Positions 32,776 to 40,263 of a stretch of 56,575 nt of DNA are shown one piece after another; position 1 is the first letter of the stretch; each line of letters opens with the position of its first letter. The notes beneath the pieces were generated by a model. That model did no database searches, was not told where the DNA came from, and was given only the letters and a program-made list of their open reading frames with translations. Origin of the DNA: an uncultured Lachnospiraceae bacterium. Lineage in GTDB: Bacteria; Bacillota; Clostridia; Lachnospirales; Lachnospiraceae. The DNA lies in NCBI GenBank assembly GCA_934317005.1, contig CAKREB010000020.1, positions 1 to 56,575 on the forward strand. Reading direction: 5' to 3'. Position numbers and translations under genes: made by a program.

Positions 32776-33384
32776 ATGAAAAACGGAATTGAAATCAGAT
32801 GGCATGGTCGTGGTGGTCAGGGTGCAAAGACAGCAGCCTTACTTCTTGCAGATGTTGCATTTAAGACAGGACGCAATGTTCAGGGATTCCCTGAGTACGG
32901 TCCGGAGCGTATGGGTGCACCGATTACGGCATACAACCGAATTAGTTCTGATAAGATTCGTGTTCATTCTAATATATATCATCCGGATTATGTAGTAGTT
33001 GTGGATGAAACACTGCTTGGTTCTGTCGATGTGACAGCAGGCTTAAAAAAGACAGGTGCGATCATTGTCAATACAGCAAAGTCTAGGGAAGAGATCGAAG
33101 AGCACTTAAATGGCTACGAAGGTCGTGTAGTGACTGTTGACGCAAGAAAGATTTCTATGGAAACACTCGGTAAGAACTTCCCGAACTCACCAATGCTTGC
33201 TGCAGCCGTTGCAGTCAGTGAAGTCATGCCACGCGAAAAGTTCATTAAGGAAATGCGTGCTTCTTACCAGCATAAGTTTGCAAAGAAGCCGGAAGTGATC
33301 GACGGCAACATGCAGGCACTTGAGATGGCATTTGATCAGGTAGAGGAAGCTTTGGAAGCTGACAAGATGGGAATGTCTGCATAA
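32776..33384 (+). CDS. 2-oxoacid:ferredoxin oxidoreductase, gamma subunit
   Basis: A 202-residue protein: IEIRWHGRGGQGAKTAALLL, then FPEYGPERMGAPITAYNRIS and DYVVVVDETLLGSVDVTAGL. This is the gamma domain of pyruvate/2-ketoisovalerate ferredoxin oxidoreductases. The gene order gamma-delta-alpha-beta is that of four-subunit enzymes. The complex decarboxylates a 2-oxoacid, makes an acyl-CoA and reduces ferredoxin. Whether pyruvate or branched-chain oxoacids are used cannot be told from sequence. Confidence 0.93.
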   Translation: MKNGIEIRWHGRGGQGAKTAALLLADVAFKTGRNVQGFPEYGPERMGAPITAYNRISSDKIRVHSNIYHPDYVVVVDETLLGSVDVTAGLKKTGAIIVNTAKSREEIEEHLNGYEGRVVTVDARKISMETLGKNFPNSPMLAAAVAVSEVMPREKFIKEMRASYQHKFAKKPEVIDGNMQALEMAFDQVEEALEADKMGMSA

Positions 33385-33423
33385 AAGAAAGATAAAACTA
33401 GTGTTGATTGGAGATAAATTGTG

Positions 33424-33729
33424 ATGAGAACGGATATTACAAAGATTAATGAAAAGACTCCACATGATCAGCTGACAGAAGGCTTAATGGTTTTTGCAGG
33501 CGGCACTTCGAAGCTGTTTCATACAGGCGAGTGGAGAACAAATACACCGGTGTTTCATGAGGATAAGTGCAAGCAGTGTCTGCTTTGCGCACCGGTCTGT
33601 CCGGATGGAAGTATTCCGGTAAAGGATGGAAAGAGATTAGCATTTGACATGGATTATTGTAAAGGCTGTGGCATCTGTGCCAATGTCTGTCCATTTGGAG
33701 CAATTGAGATGAAGGAGGGCAATGTATAA
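33424..33729 (+). CDS. 2-oxoacid:ferredoxin oxidoreductase, delta subunit (2x 4Fe-4S)
   Basis: A 101-residue ferredoxin-like protein with two cluster sites: CKQCLLCAPVCP and CKGCGICANVCP. It carries electrons from the thiamine centre to external ferredoxin. The N-terminal 45 residues are typical of PorD-type subunits. GTG 33421 directly before ATG 33424 is the alternative start. Its stop overlaps the start of the alpha gene. Confidence 0.93.
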   Translation: MRTDITKINEKTPHDQLTEGLMVFAGGTSKLFHTGEWRTNTPVFHEDKCKQCLLCAPVCPDGSIPVKDGKRLAFDMDYCKGCGICANVCPFGAIEMKEGNV

Positions 33730-34910
33730 TGGCGATCAAAGAACGTATGTCTGGAAATGAGGCAGTATCGTATGCTATTCGTCAGGTAAATCCTGATGTT
33801 ATGCCGGCATTTCCAATTACCCCTTCTACAGAAATCCCACAGATGGTTTCAACTTATATTGCAAACGGAGAGATGGATACGGAGTTTATTCCGGTAGAGA
33901 GTGAGCATTCTTCCATGAGTGCGACAATTGGTGCAGAGGCGGCAGGTGCAAGAAGCTTAACGGCAACTTCCTCCGCAGGTCTGGCATTGATGTGGGAAGA
34001 GCTTTTGTTAGCGGCATCAAACAGACTTCCGCTGGTATTAACTTTGGTAAACCGTACCTTGTCTGGTCCTATTAATATCAACTGTGACCACTCCGACGGT
34101 ATGGGTGCACGTGACACCGGATGGATTCAGATCTATGCGGAAAACAATCAGGAAGCATATGATAACTTTATTCAGGCTTATCCGATTGCGGAGCATGAGA
34201 ATGTGCATCTTCCGGTTATGGTGTGTCAGGATGGATTCATCACAAGCCATGCCGTAGAAAACATTGTGCTGATGGAGGATAATCTGGTTAAAGATTTTGT
34301 TGGAGAATATAAGCCGGAAGAGTTTTTGCTAAATCCGGGTAAACCGATCGCAGTTGGCCCTTATTCTATCAGCAACTACGCAATGGAAGCGAAGAAGAAT
34401 CAGGAGCTTGCGTTAGAAAATGCAAAGGAAGTCATTTTAGAGGTGGCAAAGAAGTTTAAAGACATTTCCGGAAGAGAATATGGTCTTTTTGAAGAATATA
34501 AGACAGAGGATGCAGATTACATCATGCTTATCATGGGATCAGCAGCAGGCACAGCCAAGCAGGCAGTTGATGATCTTCGCGAAAAGGGAAAGAAGGTTGG
34601 CGTGTTAAAGCTTCGTGTGTTCCGGCCATTCCCGGCAAAGGAGATCGCAGAGGCATTAAAAAGCTGTAAGGCAGTTGCCATTATGGATCGTTGCGAAAGC
34701 TACAATGGCAATGGCGGGCCTCTTGGCAGTGAAGTGACAGCAGGTCTGTTCCGCAATAAGGTCATGATTGAAGCGGTAAATTATATTTATGGTCTTGCAG
34801 GCCGTGATTTTACGGTTGGTGATGCATGTGACATTTTCTCAGAGTTAGAAGAGATGATTGTCAAAGGAAAAGAAGTAGAGCAGTATCAGTATGTAAGATT
34901 ACGCAAATAG
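33729..34910 (+). CDS. 2-oxoacid:ferredoxin oxidoreductase, alpha subunit
   Basis: A 393-residue protein: KERMSGNEAVSYAIRQVNPD, then FPITPSTEIPQMVSTY, VESEHSSMSATIGAEAAGAR and TATSSAGLALMWEELLLAAS. This is the alpha subunit that completes the active site. The C-terminal domain has DRCESYNGNGGPLGSEV. Overlap with the delta gene (TAATG) points to coupled translation. Confidence 0.95.
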   Translation: MAIKERMSGNEAVSYAIRQVNPDVMPAFPITPSTEIPQMVSTYIANGEMDTEFIPVESEHSSMSATIGAEAAGARSLTATSSAGLALMWEELLLAASNRLPLVLTLVNRTLSGPININCDHSDGMGARDTGWIQIYAENNQEAYDNFIQAYPIAEHENVHLPVMVCQDGFITSHAVENIVLMEDNLVKDFVGEYKPEEFLLNPGKPIAVGPYSISNYAMEAKKNQELALENAKEVILEVAKKFKDISGREYGLFEEYKTEDADYIMLIMGSAAGTAKQAVDDLREKGKKVGVLKLRVFRPFPAKEIAEALKSCKAVAIMDRCESYNGNGGPLGSEVTAGLFRNKVMIEAVNYIYGLAGRDFTVGDACDIFSELEEMIVKGKEVEQYQYVRLRK

Positions 34911-34920
34911 GAGGCCGCAG

Positions 34921-35862
34921 ATGAGTGATTATAGTTTAAAAACAATGATGAATAAACCGGAACGTCTTGCGCCGGGACACCGTATGTGCGCAGGATGTGG
35001 AGCAACAATTGCAGTTCGTGCCGTGCTTCGTGCACTACATGAGGGCGACCGTGCTGTCATAGGAAATGCAACAGGATGTCTGGAAGTATCTTCTTTCATG
35101 TATCCATATACAGCATGGGAGGACAGCTACATCCACAATGCTTTTGAAAATGCAGGTGCAACATTAAGTGGTGTAGAAACAGCATACAAGGCATTGAAGA
35201 AGAGAGGCCGTCTTCCGGAGGATGAAACGTTTAAGTTTATTACCTTTGGCGGAGATGGTGGAACATATGATATCGGTTTCCAGTCACTTTCCGGAGCGAT
35301 GGAAAGAAATCATGATATGGTTTATGTGTGCTATGACAATGGAGCATATATGAATACAGGTATCCAGCGTTCTTCTGCAACACCAATGTACGCAGATACG
35401 ACGACAACACCGGTTGGCAAGAAATCCAATGGTAAGATGCAGAATAGAAAAGATCTGGCAAGCATTATCGCTGATCATGATGTACCATATGTGGCACAGA
35501 CTACTTTTACAACAAATTTTGAGGATCTGCATCGCAAGGCAGAGAAAGCAATCTATACAGAAGGTGCAAGCTTTTTAAATATTATGACTCCTTGTCCGAG
35601 AGGCTGGAGATATGATACACCGGAGATTATGAATATCTGTAAGATGGCAGTAGAAACCTGCTACTGGCCATTGTTTGAGGTGGATCATGGAAAGTGGACA
35701 CTTTCCTATGAACCAAAGAAGAAGCTTCCTATCGAAGATTTCTTGAAATTACAGGGAAGATTTAAACATCTGTTCAAGAAAGGCAATGAAGACCTGATTG
35801 AACAGTTCCAGGCGGAAGTAGACAGACGCTGGGAAGACTTGCAGTATAAGTGTGCAAGATAA
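34921..35862 (+). CDS. 2-oxoacid:ferredoxin oxidoreductase, beta subunit (TPP-binding)
   Basis: A 313-residue protein with the thiamine-diphosphate motif GGDGGTYDIGFQSLSGAMER, plus HRMCAGCGATIAVRAVLRAL and a third cysteine in GNATGCLEVSSF, ligands of the proximal 4Fe-4S cluster. NTGIQRSSATPMYADTTTTP is typical of PorB. It is the last gene of the operon. AGGAGG precedes the ATG. Confidence 0.95.
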   Translation: MSDYSLKTMMNKPERLAPGHRMCAGCGATIAVRAVLRALHEGDRAVIGNATGCLEVSSFMYPYTAWEDSYIHNAFENAGATLSGVETAYKALKKRGRLPEDETFKFITFGGDGGTYDIGFQSLSGAMERNHDMVYVCYDNGAYMNTGIQRSSATPMYADTTTTPVGKKSNGKMQNRKDLASIIADHDVPYVAQTTFTTNFEDLHRKAEKAIYTEGASFLNIMTPCPRGWRYDTPEIMNICKMAVETCYWPLFEVDHGKWTLSYEPKKKLPIEDFLKLQGRFKHLFKKGNEDLIEQFQAEVDRRWEDLQYKCAR

Positions 35863-35891
35863 TAATATGCTAACTCTTTAATTGATTGTAA

Positions 35892-35930
35892 GAAAGCCGG
35901 TAGAGGATGCCATAGCCTTTATCGGTTTTC
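35892..35930 (+). terminator. Hairpin after the oxidoreductase operon
   Basis: GAAAGCCGGTAGAGG and CCTTTATCGGTTTTC pair over 15 positions with G-U pairs, which points to an RNA structure. The T-run after it is weak (CTTAGTTTG), so termination may be partial. Confidence 0.5.
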
Positions 35931-35955
35931 CTTAGTTTGAAAGGTATTTATATTT

Positions 35956-36849
35956 ATGACATTATTATCATATCAGGTGCTAAAAACCGTTGCGGATCAG
36001 GGGAGCTTTCGAAAAGCGGCAGATATTTTGGGACTGACACCATCTGCGATCAGTCATGCGGTTGCTACGATGGAAAATGAACTGGGTTTTCCAGTGTTAA
36101 ACCGCAATAAGTCGGGAGTAACATTGACAAACTATGGAGAACATTTGCTGCCGTATGTCAATGCAGTTTTAAACAGTGATGAAAGCTTACAACAGGCAAT
36201 AGCTGAGTTTAATGGATTGAAGCAGGGAAAAGTCAAACTAGGCTGCTTTTCCAGTGTATGTACCAATTGGATACCGGATATCATGCATTCCTTTAAAAAG
36301 AAATATCCGGCAATCACCATCGAAGTTTTTCAGGGAACGTATGATGATGTAGCATATTGGATTAAAAATGGTGTGGTAGACCTCGGCTTTTTGTCGATGT
36401 CCAGCGCAAAAGATATTCCAATCGAGCCGTTGTACAACGATCCGCTTCTTTGCGTCATGCCAAAGGGCACACGAAAAGACAGTGCCAATGAATCAATCGA
36501 TATAGAAGAGTTGCGGAATCATCAGTTTGTAACACAGCGTGAATCGACGGATGCGGATATTCAGAACTTTTTAAAAGAAAACTCTTTGACGATCCAGTCG
36601 GCATATCATGTGGTGGATGACCTTGCGATGACTGCTATGGTAGCACGCGGCTTTGGAATCTGCCTGATGCCGGAGTTAGTTATGCGTGATATTCCATATG
36701 CCTTAGACTGCTATCCTGTGCAGCCTCAGGCATATCGTATTATCGGTATTGCTGCTCTAGATCCTGATTTTATGGCACCTGCGGTACGCACAATGTACAA
36801 TCATATTTTGCGTGAGTACCAGCAGGAGGAATACAGAAAGCAAGGTTAA
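35956..36849 (+). CDS. LysR-family transcriptional regulator
   Basis: A complete 297-residue LysR protein: helix-turn-helix at 1-62 (VADQGSFRKAADILGLTPSA, then ISHAVATMENELGFPVLNR) and a two-lobed effector domain with KVKLGCFSSVCTNWIPDIMH. It follows the oxidoreductase operon in the same direction after a weak hairpin. LysR proteins usually regulate divergent or adjacent genes; here there is no divergent neighbour, so its targets are open. The ribosome site (GAAAGG) is moderate. Confidence 0.93.
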   Translation: MTLLSYQVLKTVADQGSFRKAADILGLTPSAISHAVATMENELGFPVLNRNKSGVTLTNYGEHLLPYVNAVLNSDESLQQAIAEFNGLKQGKVKLGCFSSVCTNWIPDIMHSFKKKYPAITIEVFQGTYDDVAYWIKNGVVDLGFLSMSSAKDIPIEPLYNDPLLCVMPKGTRKDSANESIDIEELRNHQFVTQRESTDADIQNFLKENSLTIQSAYHVVDDLAMTAMVARGFGICLMPELVMRDIPYALDCYPVQPQAYRIIGIAALDPDFMAPAVRTMYNHILREYQQEEYRKQG

Positions 36850-36869
36850 AGTGATTTTGCAAAATTACG

Positions 36870-36957
36870 TTGACTTTTGTATGCTTCTGTGTTATCCTCA
36901 TAAAGTTGTGATAAAGACAGTTCATTAGTACCATCCTGTCTATAAATAAAACTAGGG
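36870..36957 (+). promoter_or_regulatory. queD leader: Promoter and preQ1-I riboswitch of the queuosine-precursor operon
   Basis: TTGACT (36870-36875), 17 bases, TATCCT (36893-36898). Then GACAG (36916-36920) pairs with CTGTC (36936-36940) around a 15-base loop, followed by the A-rich tail TATAAATAAAACTAGGG. The size and the pseudoknot-capable tail match class I preQ1 aptamers, and the gene behind it makes preQ1 precursors, which confirms the call. Confidence 0.85.
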
Positions 36958-37018
36958 CTGCGAAAAAAGAAGATGTTGCGTTCGAGAGTAATAGGATCGG
37001 GCGGCGTTGATAGAAGTA

Positions 37019-37047
37019 GCAGGCTTTTGCCTGCTTTTTTCTTTTTT
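37019..37047 (+). terminator. Terminator of the preQ1 leader
   Basis: GCAGGC TTTT GCCTGC, followed by TTTTTTCTTTTTT. It lies 62 bases after the aptamer and is the probable expression platform. Confidence 0.85.
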
Positions 37048-37084
37048 GGGAAAATTGCTCGTGCAGTAGTGGTGCCCTTTTTTA
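37047..37084 (+). repeat. R element, short form
   Basis: TGGGAAAATTGCTCGTGCAG, TAGTGGTGCCCTTTTTT. The core GTAGTGG is joined directly to TGCCCTTTTTT, the last piece of the full copies, as if both hairpins had been deleted. Confidence 0.65.
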
Positions 37085-37133
37085 TTTTATTTTATAAGAA
37101 ACAGAGTTAAGATGTCAGAAGTGGAGGAAAAAG

Positions 37134-37556
37134 ATGTATCAATTAACGATAGAACAAAGCTTTGATTCGGCACATTTTTTGTCGGGCTATCAGGGAAAAT
37201 GCGGAAATCTGCATGGTCATCGCTGGCGGGTGCTTTTACATGTGGCATCGGAAACGTTACGTGAGGACAAACAGCAGAGAGGAATGTGTGTTGATTTTTC
37301 TACATTGAAGGAAGAACTAAAAGAGATTGTAGATGCTTATGATCACACACTTTTGATCGAAGAGGGAACGTTGAAGGAAAAAACGGTAGAAGCATTAACA
37401 GAGGAAGGATTTTCGATGATCGAGCTGTCATTTCGACCGACTGCGGAAAATTTTGCCAAACATTTTTATGATCTTTTTACCGAAAAAGGATATCGGGTAG
37501 CACAGGTTCAGGTGTATGAAACACCAAACAATTGTGCGTCCTATTCAGCAGATTAA
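37134..37556 (+). CDS. queD: 6-carboxy-5,6,7,8-tetrahydropterin synthase
   Basis: A 140-residue T-fold enzyme: FDSAHFL, GKCGNLHGHRWRV (catalytic Cys and zinc His residues), CVDFSTLKEELKEIVDAYDHT and NLHGH-type zinc site, plus PTAENFAKHFYDLF. It converts dihydroneopterin triphosphate to CPH4, the second step of queuosine-precursor synthesis. GTGGAGG precedes the ATG. It is the first gene of the que operon. Confidence 0.94.
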   Translation: MYQLTIEQSFDSAHFLSGYQGKCGNLHGHRWRVLLHVASETLREDKQQRGMCVDFSTLKEELKEIVDAYDHTLLIEEGTLKEKTVEALTEEGFSMIELSFRPTAENFAKHFYDLFTEKGYRVAQVQVYETPNNCASYSAD

Positions 37557-37572
37557 AGGGAGATAGATTACA

Positions 37573-38235
37573 TTGACATATAAAGTAGTTGAAATATTTG
37601 AAAGCATTAACGGAGAAGGAATGCGGGCAGGGGAACTGGCGGTGTTTGTGCGGTTTGCCGGATGCAATCTGCGATGCAGCTATTGTGATACCATGTGGGC
37701 AAATGAAGCAGATACGGTATATCAGGAGATGGAGTTATCTGAGATCGTTGAGAAGGTCTGTCAGTTTTCGGTAAGAAATGTTACGATAACCGGTGGAGAA
37801 CCGTTACTTCAGAAAAATGTTGATCTTTTGTTGAGTGAGTTAGTAAAAAAAGGTCTTTCTGTGGAAATAGAAACCAATGGAAGCATTCCGTTAAAAGAAT
37901 TGGCAAAAAATCTTCCAGAGCTTATATTTACAATGGATTACAAGCTTGCAGGAAGCAGCATGGAATCGCATATGAATGTGGAAAACTTTGCTGTATTGAC
38001 AAAAAAGGATACAGTAAAATTTGTCGTGTCAGACCGCAATGATCTGGAAAGGGCATATGAGATCGCGAAAGCATATCATTTGAATGGCGCATGTAATTTA
38101 CTGCTAAGTCCTGTGTTTGATGCGATTGAGCTGGAAGAGATTGTTGCATTTATGAAGGAAAAGAACTGGAAGGATGCCCGGATGCAGATACAGATGCATA
38201 AGGTGATATGGGACCCGCAGGAGCGCGGAGTATAG
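37573..38235 (+). CDS. queE: 7-carboxy-7-deazaguanine synthase (radical SAM)
   Basis: A 220-residue radical SAM enzyme with the cluster motif CNLRCSYC, ESINGEGMRAGELAVFVRFA before it, and ITGGEPLLQ and VEIETNGS after it. It rearranges CPH4 to CDG. The start is TTG 37573 with GGGAG at 37558; no ATG fits. The C-terminal half is complete (QIQMHKVIWDP). Confidence 0.94.
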   Translation: MTYKVVEIFESINGEGMRAGELAVFVRFAGCNLRCSYCDTMWANEADTVYQEMELSEIVEKVCQFSVRNVTITGGEPLLQKNVDLLLSELVKKGLSVEIETNGSIPLKELAKNLPELIFTMDYKLAGSSMESHMNVENFAVLTKKDTVKFVVSDRNDLERAYEIAKAYHLNGACNLLLSPVFDAIELEEIVAFMKEKNWKDARMQIQMHKVIWDPQERGV

Positions 38236-38254
38236 AAAGAAAGGCGTGGTTGTT

Positions 38255-38833
38255 ATGGCAATAGATACAGAGGCGATTAAAGAGCATATTCGTGGGATTC
38301 TGGTGGCACTTGGAGATGATCCGGACAGGGAAGGTCTGAAAGAAACGCCGACACGGGTGGCAAAGATGTATGAAGAAGTCTTTGAGGGCATGAATTACAG
38401 TAATCATGAGATTGCACAGATGTTTAATAAGACCTTTGCAGACAAAATGGAGTTTGAGCAGGCGGGGCAGGATATGGTTCTGGTAAAGGATATTGAAATC
38501 TTTAGTTACTGTGAGCATCATCTTGCACTGATGTATGATATGAAGGTTTCTGTTGCCTATATCCCGCATGGTAAGGTGATCGGTCTTAGTAAGATTGCAA
38601 GAATTGCGGATATGGTAGGAAAGCGCCTGCAGCTGCAGGAGCGGATCGGATCTGATATTGCCGAAATTCTTCAGGAGATTCTTGGCAGTGACGATGTGGC
38701 AGTCATTATAGAAGGAACACATAGCTGCATGACGGCGCGGGGGATTAAAAAAGGAACGGCAACGACAAAGACATATACGCTTCGCGGGGCATTTCGGGAA
38801 GATAAGTTCTTACAGATGCGTTTGGAAGCATAA
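38255..38833 (+). CDS. folE: GTP cyclohydrolase I
   Basis: A 192-residue enzyme: ALGDDPDREGLKETPTRVAK, SYCEHHLALMYDMKVSVAYI, GLSKIARIADMVGKRLQLQE and EGTHSCMTARGIKK. It makes dihydroneopterin triphosphate from GTP, the first step for both folate and queuosine precursors. Its place between queE and queC shows it serves the queuosine branch. ATG 38255 follows AAAGG; GTG 38246 is the alternative start. Confidence 0.95.
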   Translation: MAIDTEAIKEHIRGILVALGDDPDREGLKETPTRVAKMYEEVFEGMNYSNHEIAQMFNKTFADKMEFEQAGQDMVLVKDIEIFSYCEHHLALMYDMKVSVAYIPHGKVIGLSKIARIADMVGKRLQLQERIGSDIAEILQEILGSDDVAVIIEGTHSCMTARGIKKGTATTKTYTLRGAFREDKFLQMRLEA

Positions 38834-38890
38834 AGAAAAAGCAGCTTGTTTCGGATAGAGGATATAGAATATAGGAGGAAACGTGATACG

Positions 38891-39574
38891 ATGAAAGCAA
38901 TGGTTTTATCCAGTGGGGGAATTGACAGTACAACCTGTCTTGGTATGGCAGTAGAAAAATATGGAAAAGAAAATGTGATCGCATTGTCTATTTCATACGG
39001 GCAGAAGCACGACAAAGAAATCAAGGCATCAAATGATGTAGCAGAGTTTTATGGAGTAGAGCATATTTGTCTGGATCTGGAGAAGATTTTTGAGTATAGT
39101 GATTGTTCCCTGCTACAGCATTCGACGCAGGAGATTCCGGAGGAAGCCTATGCAGAGCAGTTGAAAAAGACAGATGGAAAGCCGGTATCAACGTATGTTC
39201 CGTTTCGAAACGGTCTGTTTCTGTCATCGGCAGCAAGCCTTGCTCTTTCAAAGGGATGCAGTGTGATCTACTATGGGGCGCATGCAGATGATGCGGCAGG
39301 AAACGCTTATCCGGACTGCAGCAGTGCATTTAACCGTGCGATTTCCGAGGCAATCTGGCTTGGTAGCGGAAACCAGTTAAAGGTGGAGGCGCCATTTGTA
39401 GAGATGACAAAAGCAGAGGTTGTAAAGATTGGTCTAAAGCTTAAGGTGCCATATGAACTGACATGGAGCTGCTATGAGGGAAAGGATAAACCATGTATGG
39501 TGTGTGGAACCTGCATTGACAGAGCAGAAGCATTTCGCTTGAATGGAGTGCCCGATCCGGCATTGGAAAGATAA
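38891..39574 (+). CDS. queC: 7-cyano-7-deazaguanine synthase
   Basis: A 227-residue ATP pyrophosphatase-type enzyme: PP-loop SSGGIDSTTCLGMAVE, SISYGQKHDKEI, YVPFRNGLFLSSAASLALSK and a C-terminal zinc site (CYEGKDKPCMVCGTC). It turns CDG into preQ0 with ammonia and ATP. AGGAGG lies 12 bases before ATG 38891. All residues of the family core appear present. Confidence 0.95.
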   Translation: MKAMVLSSGGIDSTTCLGMAVEKYGKENVIALSISYGQKHDKEIKASNDVAEFYGVEHICLDLEKIFEYSDCSLLQHSTQEIPEEAYAEQLKKTDGKPVSTYVPFRNGLFLSSAASLALSKGCSVIYYGAHADDAAGNAYPDCSSAFNRAISEAIWLGSGNQLKVEAPFVEMTKAEVVKIGLKLKVPYELTWSCYEGKDKPCMVCGTCIDRAEAFRLNGVPDPALER

Positions 39575-39584
39575 AAAATAATGA

Positions 39585-39617
39585 GTGCATAAAAAATGCG
39601 CAGAAATGAGGATAAGA
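39585..39617 (+). promoter_or_regulatory. Leader hairpin and CAGAAATGAGGAT motif (queF)
   Basis: GTGCAT (39585-39590) pairs with ATGCGC (39596-39601) over an A-rich loop, then CAGAAATGAGGAT, then ATG 39618 after four bases. The arrangement matches the leader at 43678. Confidence 0.6.
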
Positions 39618-40112
39618 ATGAGTAGTCAGAGAGAAGCAGAAGAGTCCATCACTCTTTTGGGAAACCAGAATACAAAATATGCAGATGACTATGCACCGGA
39701 GGTATTAGAGACTTTTATCAACAAGCATCCGGAGAATGACTATTTTGTGAAATTTAACTGTCCGGAGTTTACCAGTCTTTGTCCGATCACGGGACAGCCG
39801 GATTTTGCAAATATTGTAATCTCTTATGTTCCGCAGGAAAAAATGGTAGAGAGTAAGTCGTTAAAATTGTATTTGTTTAGTTTTCGAAATCATGGGGATT
39901 TTCATGAGGATTGTATCAATATCATTATGAAAGATCTGATCAGACTGATGGATCCAAAGTATATTGAAGTGTGGGGAAAGTTCACACCACGCGGAGGAAT
40001 TTCAATCGATCCGTACTGTAATTATGGAAAACCGGGAACGCAGTGGGAGGAGGTCGCAAAAGACCGCCTGTTCCATCATGATATGTATCCGGAGCGGGTA
40101 GATAACCGGTAA
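39618..40112 (+). CDS. queF: NADPH-dependent 7-cyano-7-deazaguanine reductase
   Basis: A 164-residue unimodular QueF: FTSLCPITGQPDFANI with the catalytic Cys, ESKSLKLYLFSFRNHGDFHE (the QueF signature) and GKFTPRGGISIDPYCNYG. It reduces the nitrile of preQ0 to preQ1, the ligand of the riboswitch at the head of the operon, so the feedback loop is complete. I set the start at ATG 39618; MRIR upstream is in frame (ATG 39606). Confidence 0.95.
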   Translation: MSSQREAEESITLLGNQNTKYADDYAPEVLETFINKHPENDYFVKFNCPEFTSLCPITGQPDFANIVISYVPQEKMVESKSLKLYLFSFRNHGDFHEDCINIIMKDLIRLMDPKYIEVWGKFTPRGGISIDPYCNYGKPGTQWEEVAKDRLFHHDMYPERVDNR

Positions 40113-40168
40113 AATTGCTCGAAATGTAATGGAATACAGAGAGAATGCGCAGGCATTCTCTTTTTTTT
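40109..40168 (+). repeat. R element copy with terminator hairpin after queF
   Basis: GGTAAAATTGCTCGAAATGT, then AATGGAATAC, then the stem AGAGAATGC GCAG GCATTCTCT followed by eight T. The core is diverged (GTAATGG for GTAGTGG). It ends the que operon. Confidence 0.7.
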
Positions 40169-40175
40169 GCGTAAC

Positions 40176-40230
40176 TTTTACGGTGATTTTACATAAAGAA
40201 TAAATTGCTTTTACATCTTTCGTTTATACT
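40176..40230 (+). promoter_or_regulatory. Putative PhoP-box promoter of the surface-sugar operon
   Basis: TTTTACG (40176), TTTTACA (40187) and TTTTACA (40209) are spaced 11 and 22 bases apart, then TATACT (40225-40230) as -10. There is no good -35 box. TT(A/C/T)ACA repeats with five bases between them, in place of a -35, are the known design of PhoP-activated promoters in Gram-positive bacteria. A similar set lies at 50732. Confidence 0.6.
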
Positions 40231-40263
40231 GTTCGTTGTTAAAGAAAGACGAAGGGGATAGCA

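Noticed and set aside
38150..38722. A 190-residue open frame on the minus strand
   Set aside because: It is opposite folE and the end of queE, with no domain and no start signal.
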